This document shows, piece by piece, positions 1 to 8,971 of a stretch of 64,000 nucleotides of DNA (position 1 is the first letter of the stretch; each line of letters opens with the position of its first letter). Below the pieces are notes generated by a model. That model saw only the letters and a program-made list of their open reading frames with translations, ran no database searches and was not told the origin of the DNA. The stretch comes from Maribacter aquivivus. GTDB taxonomy: Bacteria; Bacteroidota; Bacteroidia; Flavobacteriales; Flavobacteriaceae. Made by a program: the position numbers and the translations under genes. Location: NCBI RefSeq assembly GCF_900142175.1, contig NZ_FQZX01000001.1, positions 2,108,001-2,172,000 on the forward strand. Reading direction: 5' to 3'.

Positions 1-2
1 AA

Positions 3-812
3 AAGTTAATACGTACAAAAAATGACTTTTCTACTAACGGTTTTAAGGTGAAGTCAGTAATTGCAGACATTCGGGATCAAGATAAATGCAAGTTTTTGAT
101 TGAGCAAACCATAAGTATTTATGGTCAACTAGATATTTTGGTGAATAACGCCGGCATGAGTAGTAGAGGGTCTATTGAACATTCTTCAGATAAAAATTTT
201 ACTATTCTTTCTGAAACTAATTTTACCGGTGCCGCCCACTTAAGTAAATATGCAATTCCCTTTCTAAAAGAAACAAAAGGTCATGTTATTTTTATAAATA
301 GCGTTGCTGGTTTTAGAGGAATGCCTTTCAATTCTGCTTACAGTGCTTCTAAAATGGCTCAAGCAGCCCTGTCAGAAGCATTAAGAATAGAGTTATATGA
401 TTTTGGTATTCATGTTGGAATTGCCTTTGTGGGATTTACTCAAAACGATCCGGATAAAAAAATTTTGGACGTAGATGGTTCACTTGTGTATTTACCCAAA
501 CGTAACAATTTGCGATTGGCCACTGCAGAATCTGTGGCAAAGAGTATTCGTATAATGATTGAAAAAAGGAAAAAAAGAATAACCTTAACAGGATTGGGAA
601 ATTTAGCCAATTTTATATTTCGTTATTTTCCTATATTCAGTAATTGGTTAATCTGGCTTAATCGTGAAAAAATAAAAAGCCAGTATACAATGATCGGTGG
701 TAAAAAAGTAAATGAAAATGCTCAGGTAAATAACCAATATAAAGAAATAATTACTGGGGTAGAAGGTAAGGTAAAGACGGTTTTAAAGTCCCCCAACATT
801 AAAACTTATTAA
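3..812 (+). CDS. SDR family oxidoreductase, 5' end missing
   Basis: The reading frame is open to the left edge of the window, so the gene begins upstream. The GTG at 48 is probably not the true start, because the N-terminal Rossmann glycine motif TGxxxGIG is missing and a bacterial SDR is usually 250 aa or more with it. Visible family marks are NNAG (ILVNNAG), the catalytic serine in INSVAG and the YSASK signature (YxxxK). It is expected to be a cytosolic NAD(P)-dependent oxidoreductase. The extended C-terminal tail with a hydrophobic patch (FIFRYFPIFSNWLIWL) suggests membrane association, as in SDRs acting on lipids. The substrate is unknown. Its last 30 bases overlap the convergent stress protein gene. 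Confidence 0.85.
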   Translation, partial: KLIRTKNDFSTNGFKVKSVIADIRDQDKCKFLIEQTISIYGQLDILVNNAGMSSRGSIEHSSDKNFTILSETNFTGAAHLSKYAIPFLKETKGHVIFINSVAGFRGMPFNSAYSASKMAQAALSEALRIELYDFGIHVGIAFVGFTQNDPDKKILDVDGSLVYLPKRNNLRLATAESVAKSIRIMIEKRKKRITLTGLGNLANFIFRYFPIFSNWLIWLNREKIKSQYTMIGGKKVNENAQVNNQYKEIITGVEGKVKTVLKSPNIKTY

Positions 813-1628
813 AGGAACTGTACTTTTTTTTACCATTGTTTTTACCAGGTCTGAATGAAAATATTTATTGTAAAAAGTATTTTCTTTTCGTTCTAACATG
901 GCCAATACATCAGCTTTGGTATGTTCAAGGTACCATAGCAGGTCTTCTATAAATTTTTCTGAAAAGACTAAATCAAATTCTATTTTGGCATAGTCTACTT
1001 TTGCTCTTACGTCTTCTTTGAACCATTCCATTTGAGCCTCTACTTCGTTTTCCTTTCCTGTAGTTATATGTACAACTCTAATTTGTGCATTGAATTTATT
1101 AGCAATATTTGCCAGTTTATTGATAGCGAAAATATCTGCTGTCTCAAAATCTGTAGCGTAAATTATTTTATTGAAATGTATTTTTTCACATCCTTTAGGT
1201 ACCACTATTAATGTACAAGGAGATTTTCTTAGAAGCGAAATTGCCGTATTTCCCAATAGAAACTCTTTAACCGTGTTTGTTCCCTTAGCTCCAACACATA
1301 TAAGGTCTACACTAAATTTAACGGCTTTTTCTAAAAGACTGTTCGTAACCGAATTTTCTTCATCAACGACAAAACTTATATTTAGATCATTTACCGGTTC
1401 GTCTATATGTTTTGCAAAAAAGTTTTTCAACATCTTGCGATTTTTAACATAATGTTTTTTTTCTTTTTTCAAGTAGGTTAGCGTTACCGTGCTAGCAAGT
1501 GTTATAGGTATATCAAAAACATGTATGATAATCAATTTAGCATTGAATTTTTTAGCTAAAATATATGCAACCCGTAACGCCGAAACGGAATTTTCTGAAT
1601 AATCGGTAGCATATAGAATAGTCTTCAT
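783..1628 (-). CDS. Universal stress protein, tandem UspA domains
   Basis: This 281-aa protein has two UspA domains, roughly residues 1-145 and 150-281. Domain 1 opens with ILYATDYSENS and carries the complete ATP-binding motif G-x2-G-x9-G-[NS] in GAKGTNTVKEFLLGN. Domain 2 (IIYATDFETAD) has lost this motif, so nucleotide binding should be confined to domain 1. Usp proteins are cytosolic, bind ATP and are induced during growth arrest, anoxia or other stress. The gene sits downstream of a TGAY-N4-RTCA palindrome with a correctly spaced -7 box and shares its upstream region with the divergent helical protein gene at 1782. It resembles the second tandem Usp at 12010. Confidence 0.93.
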   Translation of the reverse strand: MKTILYATDYSENSVSALRVAYILAKKFNAKLIIIHVFDIPITLASTVTLTYLKKEKKHYVKNRKMLKNFFAKHIDEPVNDLNISFVVDEENSVTNSLLEKAVKFSVDLICVGAKGTNTVKEFLLGNTAISLLRKSPCTLIVVPKGCEKIHFNKIIYATDFETADIFAINKLANIANKFNAQIRVVHITTGKENEVEAQMEWFKEDVRAKVDYAKIEFDLVFSEKFIEDLLWYLEHTKADVLAMLERKENTFYNKYFHSDLVKTMVKKSTVPLISFNVGGL

Positions 1629-1653
1629 GACAGTAGTTTTTTGTTTGTAGATA

Positions 1654-1696
1654 TAAATCTAAGGTTGCCACTTATCAAAAGAAATGATGAAGGTCA
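1654..1696 (-). promoter_or_regulatory. CRP/FNR-like palindrome and -7 box for the usp gene
   Basis: TGATGAAGGTCA lies at 1685-1696. On the minus strand the box TAGATTTA (1661 to 1654) begins 29.5 bases from its centre, 26 bases before the usp ATG. The layout fits an activator bound near -41.5. Confidence 0.6.
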
Positions 1697-1716
1697 TAAT
1701 TGGTTTTTCATGCTAA

Positions 1717-1759
1717 TGATTTAGATCATTTCTTGCAGGGTATTTCTCTTATAGATTTA
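1717..1759 (+). promoter_or_regulatory. CRP/FNR-like palindrome and -7 box for the gene at 1782
   Basis: TGATTTAGATCA lies at 1717-1728, and the identical box TAGATTTA follows at 1752-1759, again 29.5 bases from the centre. Together with the mirror-image site to its left it forms a symmetrical divergent promoter pair. Confidence 0.65.
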
Positions 1760-1781
1760 CAGGATAGCGATTAAATTGTAG

Positions 1782-2234
1782 ATGATGAGTGATTTAGACT
1801 ATAAAAACGATTTGAAATTATTAGAAAATGGCCCTTGGGACGAGCTTTATGTATTGACCAATCACTGGGTTTCAGATCTTCAATTTTATAGGGATGATCT
1901 TAAGTTTTTAAATCATCTAATAGAAAAATATTTCATTTGGCTTTCAAAAGAAGAAAATCTGCAAATGATTAAAGAGCTAAAATTAGGTTTACAGGAAACT
2001 AATAAAATGGTTAATGATTTACTTGAAAAAGTAAGTAAGCATAGAAATAGATTAGGTCTTTTAGTGGAAGATGCCAATAGAAAAGATGCAAGTGTAATAA
2101 TCATGGAGCATGAACATTTAGAAGAGGAAATAATCCGCTTTGTTTCATTTTTTAGATTAAACAGAAAAGAGACTTTTAAATTAACCGAATATATAATGGA
2201 AAGCGAAGAACTTTCAACTATTATTAGAGGATAG
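1782..2234 (+). CDS. Helical stress-region protein, family A
   Basis: This 150-aa protein has no signal peptide or membrane segment and is almost all charged helix, so it is likely a cytosolic helical bundle or coiled coil. I do not recognise a named family. Residues about 22-50 (HWVSDLQFYRDDLKFLNHLI) resemble the protein at 8513-8905 (QWHSELAFWEDELKSFKNRL), with a shared W-x-S-[DE]-L-x-F-[YW]-x-D-[DE]-L-K pattern, so the two appear to be paralogues. Two ATGs in a row (1782 and 1785) could serve as start. It is the first gene after its own palindrome-plus-box promoter, which suggests co-regulation with the divergent usp gene. Function is unknown. Confidence 0.8.
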   Translation: MMSDLDYKNDLKLLENGPWDELYVLTNHWVSDLQFYRDDLKFLNHLIEKYFIWLSKEENLQMIKELKLGLQETNKMVNDLLEKVSKHRNRLGLLVEDANRKDASVIIMEHEHLEEEIIRFVSFFRLNRKETFKLTEYIMESEELSTIIRG

Positions 2235-2434
2235 ATATTTTTCTTATAAACCAGGAGTTATGAGCTCTTTTCTTAAACTAGCGATTTACCATTAACAGAC
2301 GGTAAAATTTTATTTGTGCTTAAAGTGTTGAGATCTTAATTGAACTTTCCATTTTTATTCAGCAAATTAAAATTGCAAAGACCTAAAGGTGCAGAAGACC
2401 TCATTAAAATAAACATTAATCTAAAAACTAAAAT

Positions 2435-2941
2435 ATGAAACGTCTTAAAAAAATTCTATTTCGAATTTTAGCTGTAATGGTCGCCTTCTTTTTATTTCTT
2501 GTTTGGTACCAATATAAATATTCTATGGATGATGTGAACCCTTATACAGTTAATGCACCAACCTTGGATAAGAAATTGTTGATAGCTACCCAAGGAAGTG
2601 ATTTTAAGGATAAAGTGACTAGTGGTATTGTTAATCATTTTAAATCTGACTCGGTCTATATTGAGGTAGTCGATATTGAGTCTTTGAATGTTATAAACCC
2701 AAATGATTTTAATGCGCTGGTTATAATACATACCTGGGAGAATTGGAAACCACCATTAAGTGTGCAATCTTTCATTGAAAAGTATGGCAATGAAAGTAAT
2801 AAAATTATTGTCTTGACCACATCTGGAGATGGTGATTATACTATGGAAGGAGTAGATGCTATTGCTGGCGAATCTAATTTAAGTGAGGCACCTCTATTTA
2901 TAAATAAAATTATTGACCGTTTGAACAAACTGCTAATGTGA
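2435..2941 (+). CDS. Membrane-anchored protein with flavodoxin-like pattern
   Basis: This 168-aa protein begins with a basic stretch and one membrane segment (residues about 9-26), after which the rest probably faces the periplasm. The remainder alternates short hydrophobic strands and helices: LLIATQGSDFKDKVTSGI, then ALVIIHTWENW, then IIVLTTSGDGDY. This recalls a flavodoxin-like or nucleotide-binding alpha/beta fold, but I see no definite FMN phosphate loop. It stands alone, with a tiny membrane protein gene 31 bases downstream on the same strand. Function is unknown and the fold suggestion is an inference. Confidence 0.7.
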   Translation: MKRLKKILFRILAVMVAFFLFLVWYQYKYSMDDVNPYTVNAPTLDKKLLIATQGSDFKDKVTSGIVNHFKSDSVYIEVVDIESLNVINPNDFNALVIIHTWENWKPPLSVQSFIEKYGNESNKIIVLTTSGDGDYTMEGVDAIAGESNLSEAPLFINKIIDRLNKLLM

Positions 2942-2972
2942 ATTTGTAAGAAAGAACCGTGAAAATTATGAG

Positions 2973-3101
2973 ATGATGAAACCTAAAAGAATTGGAACAG
3001 ATAACATCACATTTGAAAAGTTATTGTTGGTTATTCTAATAGTTTTATTAGTCATAGATTTTATCATTGGAGTATTTGTCATGTTTGGTTTTATTTTCTA
3101 A
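2973..3101 (+). CDS. Small membrane protein, 42 aa
   Basis: A short reading frame starts at ATG 2973 (or the adjacent ATG 2976) and ends with TAA at 3099-3101. The product is a basic N-terminus (MMKPKRIGTDN) followed by one long hydrophobic helix (LLLVILIVLLVIDFIIGVFV), a typical single-pass microprotein layout. It follows the membrane-anchored protein gene at 2435 with a 31-base gap on the same strand, so the two may be cotranscribed. No function is known to me. Confidence 0.5.
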   Translation: MMKPKRIGTDNITFEKLLLVILIVLLVIDFIIGVFVMFGFIF

Positions 3102-3209
3102 TACTCGTAGGGTTTTGTATAAGTAAAAGTCTGATTTACTTTTTTTAAAATTATGATGACCCTTAGTTTTTAATTATATGTATCAACTTTTTAACTTAAA
3201 AATCGATAA

Positions 3210-3905
3210 ATGAAAAAGGGGTTAAATTATAGTCTAGGTATCATTTTTGTAATAATGATTTTAGGTTCTTGTCAGCCTTCAGTAGTTTTTGGCGATCCAC
3301 AACCTGTTACTGTTGATCCACTGACAAATATTCCCGATATTTATAGGGGAATATACTGGTGCAATGTAGATAGTGCTTCTTTATATGTGGATGATAAAGC
3401 TTTTGTAAGGCGTAAGGAGTTTTTGATAAAAACAACACTGCAAGAAATAGAGACAGATCCTGATTTGGATTTAGTGAATGAGCAACTATATGTAAATGAT
3501 TGGGAAGGTTACTTTCCTGTTACTGAATTTGGCGATAGCATAACTTCTCAAATAATACTACGCGATACTATTTTTGCAATAAGTGATAAACAGCTTGTAA
3601 AAACTTTTAGAGGTCATCTTGTTTTAAATTATAAATTGAACAATGATACTTGGGAAGTTTTAGTTGTTTCTCAAAGTAGTGATGGGTTATTGACAATTTC
3701 AAAAGCGACAATACCAGAAGACTTAGCAAAATTAGATTCTATTACTACTATTAATTTTCTAAAAGACTCAGAAAGAACTCAAACTCAAATTTACTTGAAA
3801 CCTACAGCCAAAGAGTTCGCAAGAATTTATAATGATGGCTTACTTTTTTCTAAATCATGTACTTATTACGAAAGAATTTTTCCTTTGAAAGAGATTATTG
3901 ATTAA
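3210..3905 (+). CDS. Lipoprotein of unknown function
   Basis: The 231-aa product starts with a lipoprotein signal peptide (MKKGLNYSLGIIFVIMILGSC), with the lipobox LGSC and acylated cysteine at about residue 21. The mature part is rich in beta-strand patterns and acidic residues, without a motif I recognise. It is expected to be exported and anchored in a membrane. The next gene is convergent from the other strand with a 75-base gap and no strong terminator hairpin between them. Confidence 0.8.
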   Translation: MKKGLNYSLGIIFVIMILGSCQPSVVFGDPQPVTVDPLTNIPDIYRGIYWCNVDSASLYVDDKAFVRRKEFLIKTTLQEIETDPDLDLVNEQLYVNDWEGYFPVTEFGDSITSQIILRDTIFAISDKQLVKTFRGHLVLNYKLNNDTWEVLVVSQSSDGLLTISKATIPEDLAKLDSITTINFLKDSERTQTQIYLKPTAKEFARIYNDGLLFSKSCTYYERIFPLKEIID

Positions 3906-3980
3906 TAATATACTAATCTATTCTAAATCAATAAATGAATATTTTTTTATATTATTAGATTCTATAAATAAATGAGAGTG

Positions 3981-5348
3981 TTAAAATAAAGGTGGATTTC
4001 TTTCTGGTAATTGTATTTTAAACGTACTGCCCTTATTTAAGGCGCTCACATATTCAATACTACCACCTAGGAGTTCTACATATCTTTTTACAATACTTAA
4101 ACCCAAACCTGTTCCTTGAAAGTCTCTAACATTTTCAGCTCTAAAAAACCGTTTAAAAAGGTTTTTTTGGTCTTCTTGAGGTATACCAATTCCTTTATCT
4201 TTAACAAAGATGGTTAATTCACCATTATTATTTATAGTATTTAAAACCACATCTGTTTCTGAGTATTTTATAGCATTGGTTAAGAGGTTAACCAATATAT
4301 TATGAAGTATTTTTTGATTCTGAAATGTAGAAGGGTTTCCTTCGTGCGAATATAAAATTTGCTGTTCTGGTTTAAGAATGCTGTCCATTTCTTCGGTTAG
4401 TAACCTTATAAATTCAAACATGTCAAAAGTTTCTTTCTTTACCCTTACAATACCCTTTTCTAATTTTTCTAGTGAAAGAAAATCATCCAATATTGAGGTA
4501 AAGTTTGTAGTGGCTAATTTAATACGTTGAATATGCTTGTCTAGTTTATTGTAATCTCCAATATTTATAAATTTCTCCATTAGAATTACTGATGACATAA
4601 TAATTGTTACAGGAGTGCGTAGTTCGTGTGAAGCAATAGAGATAAAGGCGCTTTTCATTTCGTTAATATCTTTTTCAGATTCAAGTGCCTCGCTCAACTC
4701 TTTGGTCCTCTCCAAAACTACTTTCTCTAGTTCTAAATTGTATTTTTCAATTTTTATGTTTTCTTTCTCTAGGTCTTCATGCCGCACTTGCAAAATTTCC
4801 ATATTTCTAATTTCAGTAATATCATGCATGGCAATACGACAAAAACGATTATTATCATTAGGGTTGGTATCAACTGTACCGCTTAATTGAGCGTTAAAGT
4901 TAGTATTGTCTTTTCTGTGTATTATAAATTCAATATTTTCTAAAATGCCTGTGCTAAAAGCCCGCCTTAGATTAAGAAAAAATGAATTTGCATCACCAAT
5001 CATTAAATATGCTGAAAATGGTTTGCCTTTTAGTTGTAAACGATCCACACCTAGCATATGACAAGCAGTAAGATTTATGTTTACAATAGTACCTTTCTCA
5101 TCTATAATTAGATAGCCTACTGGGGCAAAGTCAAAGAGATCAGAATATTCGTCTCTTGATTTTTCTAGCAGTTGTTGGGTTTCGCGTAATTCTTGATTCT
5201 GCATTTCAAGTTCAACTTGATGTACTTCAAGTTCATGCACTAAACTTTTAACCTTATCCATAGTTAAGTCTAAAGGAGATAGAGGTGTACTTTTAACCTC
5301 TGCTTCCGCCTTTTGTCGTAACGCTTTATTAACTGGATTTAGGGCCAT
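3981..5348 (-). CDS. PAS-domain sensor histidine kinase
   Basis: A 455-aa kinase with no membrane segment, so probably cytosolic. An N-terminal helical region (about 25-65, VHELEVHQVELEMQNQEL) precedes one PAS domain (about 66-185), a coiled coil (190-230), a HisKA domain with phospho-acceptor His241 in SHELRTP, and a HATPase domain with N box (NLLTNAIKYSE), G1 (KDKGIGIP), F box (FKRFFRAE) and G2 (GTGLGLSIV). All catalytic motifs look intact. Its start overlaps the end of the CheB-CheR gene by 20 bases, so the two are probably translationally coupled and work as one signalling unit. No response regulator is adjacent; the nearest is at 18329. Confidence 0.93.
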   Translation of the reverse strand: MALNPVNKALRQKAEAEVKSTPLSPLDLTMDKVKSLVHELEVHQVELEMQNQELRETQQLLEKSRDEYSDLFDFAPVGYLIIDEKGTIVNINLTACHMLGVDRLQLKGKPFSAYLMIGDANSFFLNLRRAFSTGILENIEFIIHRKDNTNFNAQLSGTVDTNPNDNNRFCRIAMHDITEIRNMEILQVRHEDLEKENIKIEKYNLELEKVVLERTKELSEALESEKDINEMKSAFISIASHELRTPVTIIMSSVILMEKFINIGDYNKLDKHIQRIKLATTNFTSILDDFLSLEKLEKGIVRVKKETFDMFEFIRLLTEEMDSILKPEQQILYSHEGNPSTFQNQKILHNILVNLLTNAIKYSETDVVLNTINNNGELTIFVKDKGIGIPQEDQKNLFKRFFRAENVRDFQGTGLGLSIVKRYVELLGGSIEYVSALNKGSTFKIQLPERNPPLF

Positions 5349-8319
5349 TATTTGAATTTTTTTTAAGTTTTGCTATATTTTTTTCAGCTTCATGCAATTC
5401 TGTTATGTCAATTAGGGTACAAGCAATTCCTTCTACGGTATTATTCTTTAATATTGGTCTAATCATTACATCATATAGATAAGCGGTATTGCCAATATTT
5501 AGAGATACATTTTTGCGAATGGTCTTTTTATTTTTGATAACCTCCAGTTTCAATTCTTCTAACCTAGCTGTATCTTCTTTAGAGTAAAAATCACTGTCTT
5601 TCTTTCCAATCATTTTTACAAATTGAAAATTAGGTTGAATATTACCAATTGTGGTATAGACTAAATTTTTGTCTTGGGTATAGACAATGGTTCTTGACAT
5701 CTCTAATAAATGCTCATAATTTTCCTTGGCAGTTTTTAGCTCATTGGTCAATTGTTTTTCATTGGTTATATCAACAAAAGTAATTACTACCCCTTCGATC
5801 ATGTTCTCAGAGGTGCGGTAGGGTAAAATTTGCATTTTGTACCATATGCCATCGCCACTTTTAACAGATGTGGTAATTGGGGTAAGTTTATTCAATACCT
5901 TTTCTACATCATTACTAAGGCCATCGTAGATTAGGTTCGATGATAAATGATTTATAGGGCGCCCTATATCTGTTTGTATCAGATTAATGATTTTAGTCAT
6001 CGGCGGGGTAAACCGTTTAATTTTCAATTGGGCATCAAGAAAAATAGTACCTATTTCAGTACTTGCCAATAAATTGTTCATGTCATCATATGCTTGGGCC
6101 AGTTCATCTATTTTCGATGAAAGCTCTGTATTCATAGTAACAATTTCTTCATTTACGCTTTGTAATTCTTCTTTTGAGGTTTCAAGTTCTTCATTTGTAC
6201 TTTGTAGTTCTTCATTACTTGACTGTAATTCTTCATTACTTGATTTTAACTCCTCGTTAGAGACTTCTAATTCTTCAATGGTAGAACGTAAATATTCTTT
6301 AGTAGCGATTAGTTCTTGTTCTAATGCAAACATTTCAGACACTTCATGTGTTTGAGCAGGCTTAACTTCTATAGTTGTTGCCTCAATTTGTTCCATTTCT
6401 TCAAAAGTTATCATATAATAACCTTCATAGTTTTTGGGCGATTCAAATGGTCTTATTTTAAGGATAATTGTTTCGAATTTTCCGTTCGTTTTTACATTTA
6501 CCCCTTTACGAACTTCTGTTTTTTTACTTTTTCTGGCCTTTACTATTAGTGCACGCAGATCGGTCTTGAGCCCTTCACGCGCCATCTCAACAATATTTAA
6601 TTTAGCCTCGCCTGGTGACGGTTGTAGATATTTACCCGTATTACCAGAGAAATATACAGCATCACCCTCATTATTAATAATAGTGCAGGCTGGTGCATAT
6701 GTAGCCAAAAGAAGTCGTTCGGTTATACCTGATAAATTTTCACGTGGTTGTATTTTTATAGGGATTGAATTTTCTGTATTAATTTGAATAGGCTCATGAA
6801 ATAGTTGAGTTATATCGGGTATTTTTTTAGTAATGACATCTTTGTGTTTGAAAATTTTATTTTTTCGGTCTATAACAGAATACAGGTTGGCAAATTCTCC
6901 TAAAGATTCTGAATTTCCTAAAAATAGCAAAGCACCTGTGTTCAATGCATAATGAAAAATAGTGTATACCCTTTTTTGAGCCTCTAAATTTAGATAGATC
7001 AAGAGGTTTCTACAACTTACCAAGTCTTGTTTAGAAAAAGGAGGGTCTTTTATTAGATTATGTTCCGCAAAAATAATTTGATCGCGAATTTCTTTTTTAA
7101 TTCTATAGGTAGATTTTTCTCCTTGAAAATAACGTGAAAGACGTTCTGCACCTACATCTACAGCAATAGTTTCAGGATATACACCTTGTCTGGCCAAACC
7201 TATTGCATTAACGTCTAAATCTGATGCGAATATTTGAACTTTAAGTTTTTTGGTTCCTTTTCGTATTTCTTCATCAAAAAGTATAGCTAGTGAATAAGCT
7301 TCTTCGCCTGTTGAACAACCTGCTACCCAAATACGAATAGTTTCGCCATCTTTCTTTTTATCTAATATCTCAGTAATTATAGCTTTTCGTAAAGCCTCAA
7401 ATGCTTCTGGATCACGAAAAAAACCAGTAACCCCTATAAGTAGTTCATTAAAAAGTTTTAATACTTCATCACGTTCTTTTTGTAGATACTTAACATAATT
7501 TTCTAGCTTATCTATTTGATTTAGAGCCATTCGTTTATCAATTCTACGAATAACAGTACTGCTTTTATAATCCCCAAAATTACATCCTGTCTCGTTTCGT
7601 AATAAAATGAAAACTTTTTCTAAATGTTCTTTTGCTGAATCAAAATTGGAATTTTTTTTATTCGTACCGAATTTTCGATTCTTTGCGTATTGTAATAATT
7701 TTTGAGGTATATCTTTTACAGGTAGTATAAAGTCGTGGGCATTAGCTGCGATTACACTTCGTGGCATACCATCATATTTTGCGCTTTTTGGTTCTTGCAC
7801 AATGGCGAGGCCACCTTGATTTTTGATGTTTTTTAAACCTAATGTACCTTCGGTACCAGTGCCAGATAGTACAATGCCAATGGCTTTATCCATTTGATCT
7901 TCTGCCAATGAACGAAAGAAATAATCGATAGGCTTTCGAAATCCACGTGCTTGGGTGGGATCCATAAGGTGTAAAATACCATTAAAAATTGCCATGTCTT
8001 TATTGGGCGGAATAACATAGATATGGTTAGGTAGTACTTTGGTATGTTCAACAACTTCAGATATTTTCATCTGGGTATGTTTTTCTATTAAATCTACCAT
8101 TAGACTTTTGTGGGTAGGATCTAAGTGTTGCACTAGAACGAATGCCATGCCTGAATTTTCTGGCATGATTTCAAAAAAATCATTGAAAGTCTCTAGACCA
8201 CCAGCCGACGCTCCCATACCAACAATTAAAAAATTGTTTTCAGAATTTTCATTGGTACTCTTTTTTAATGGAGCATTTGTTTTACTACTCTTTGGAATGG
8301 GTGCATTTTTCTTGGCCAT
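5329..8319 (-). CDS. CheB-CheR-PAS hybrid signalling protein
   Basis: Start chosen at ATG 8319 (MAKKNAPIPK); an upstream in-frame ATG at 8373 would add an unlikely 18-residue tail. Of 996 aa, the first part is a CheB-type methylesterase domain (GASAGG serine, QHLDPTH histidine), then a CheR N-terminal and SAM-binding domain (VAGCSTGEEAYS, SCRNLLIYL), then a long coiled coil of repeated NEEL units (about 650-745), then two PAS domains. The usual catalytic Asp region of CheB reads SGTGTEGT, with Glu where Asp is usual. Such hybrids are soluble sensors in many bacteria, here without any chemotaxis genes nearby. It overlaps the downstream kinase gene and follows ftsH and a helical protein gene in the same direction. 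Confidence 0.93.
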   Translation of the reverse strand: MAKKNAPIPKSSKTNAPLKKSTNENSENNFLIVGMGASAGGLETFNDFFEIMPENSGMAFVLVQHLDPTHKSLMVDLIEKHTQMKISEVVEHTKVLPNHIYVIPPNKDMAIFNGILHLMDPTQARGFRKPIDYFFRSLAEDQMDKAIGIVLSGTGTEGTLGLKNIKNQGGLAIVQEPKSAKYDGMPRSVIAANAHDFILPVKDIPQKLLQYAKNRKFGTNKKNSNFDSAKEHLEKVFILLRNETGCNFGDYKSSTVIRRIDKRMALNQIDKLENYVKYLQKERDEVLKLFNELLIGVTGFFRDPEAFEALRKAIITEILDKKKDGETIRIWVAGCSTGEEAYSLAILFDEEIRKGTKKLKVQIFASDLDVNAIGLARQGVYPETIAVDVGAERLSRYFQGEKSTYRIKKEIRDQIIFAEHNLIKDPPFSKQDLVSCRNLLIYLNLEAQKRVYTIFHYALNTGALLFLGNSESLGEFANLYSVIDRKNKIFKHKDVITKKIPDITQLFHEPIQINTENSIPIKIQPRENLSGITERLLLATYAPACTIINNEGDAVYFSGNTGKYLQPSPGEAKLNIVEMAREGLKTDLRALIVKARKSKKTEVRKGVNVKTNGKFETIILKIRPFESPKNYEGYYMITFEEMEQIEATTIEVKPAQTHEVSEMFALEQELIATKEYLRSTIEELEVSNEELKSSNEELQSSNEELQSTNEELETSKEELQSVNEEIVTMNTELSSKIDELAQAYDDMNNLLASTEIGTIFLDAQLKIKRFTPPMTKIINLIQTDIGRPINHLSSNLIYDGLSNDVEKVLNKLTPITTSVKSGDGIWYKMQILPYRTSENMIEGVVITFVDITNEKQLTNELKTAKENYEHLLEMSRTIVYTQDKNLVYTTIGNIQPNFQFVKMIGKKDSDFYSKEDTARLEELKLEVIKNKKTIRKNVSLNIGNTAYLYDVMIRPILKNNTVEGIACTLIDITELHEAEKNIAKLKKNSNNGPKSS

Positions 8320-8427
8320 AATCTCTTTAACTATACCTTTATTGATGGTTACCAAATATAAGCAAAAGCACATACTTGATTCAATTTTGGTTACTTACAA
8401 GGTATATTTAAAAAGCGAAATGTTTAA

Positions 8428-8439
8428 TGATAAAAATCA
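8428..8439. promoter_or_regulatory. CRP/FNR-like palindrome upstream of cheBR
   Basis: TGATAAAAATCA, flanked by AA and TT. The centre is 114 bases before the cheBR start on the minus strand. At the standard spacing the minus strand reads TACCTTGT, a poor -7 box, so activity here is less certain. Confidence 0.4.
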
Positions 8440-8512
8440 TTTAACAAAAGTATAAATAGGTCAATTTTAATTTTCTGATTAACCTATTTATTACAAAGTT
8501 AACAGTCTTCTA

Positions 8513-8905
8513 TTACATATATTTTGAAAGAAATTTAAAAAATTCTTTTTTTAAATCAGCATAGATTTGTCGTTGGGTTTCCATTTGATTTCTAAATTCT
8601 AAATGTTTTTTTGTTAGCACAGTGTCCATTGATTCTTGACCTGTTTTTGACTGACCTGCAATACGAGTTTCATGCTTTTCTATAGTTTCTTGAAGTTTAT
8701 CGATTATGCCTTCATGAAGTATAAATTCATTTTGGTAATGTTCTAACTGGGCTAAAACTTCTTTGTTTGTCCAACGTTTAATTAATTCGCTTAATCTATT
8801 CTTGAAAGATTTTAACTCATCTTCCCAAAAAGCAAGTTCACTATGCCATTGTTTGTGTTCAAAATGTAAATCTTCATTGCTAAGTACTTCGTTTATTGTT
8901 TTCAT
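8513..8905 (-). CDS. Helical stress-region protein, family A paralogue
   Basis: This 130-aa, highly charged and fully helical protein has no signal or membrane segment. Its N-terminal third shares the pattern W-x-S-E-L-x-F-W-x-D-E-L-K with the protein at 1782-2234, which suggests paralogy, probably as helical bundles. It lies 66 bases after ftsH on the same strand, so it may be expressed from the ftsH promoter. Function is unknown. Being encoded next to FtsH makes a substrate, adaptor or co-induced protective role possible, but this is only inference. Confidence 0.8.
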   Translation of the reverse strand: MKTINEVLSNEDLHFEHKQWHSELAFWEDELKSFKNRLSELIKRWTNKEVLAQLEHYQNEFILHEGIIDKLQETIEKHETRIAGQSKTGQESMDTVLTKKHLEFRNQMETQRQIYADLKKEFFKFLSKYM

Positions 8906-8971
8906 ATCATTAGTATTTAAATTAGTTCTCTAGTTCTTATATTGATTTTAATTCTTTTATGATTTCATTTG

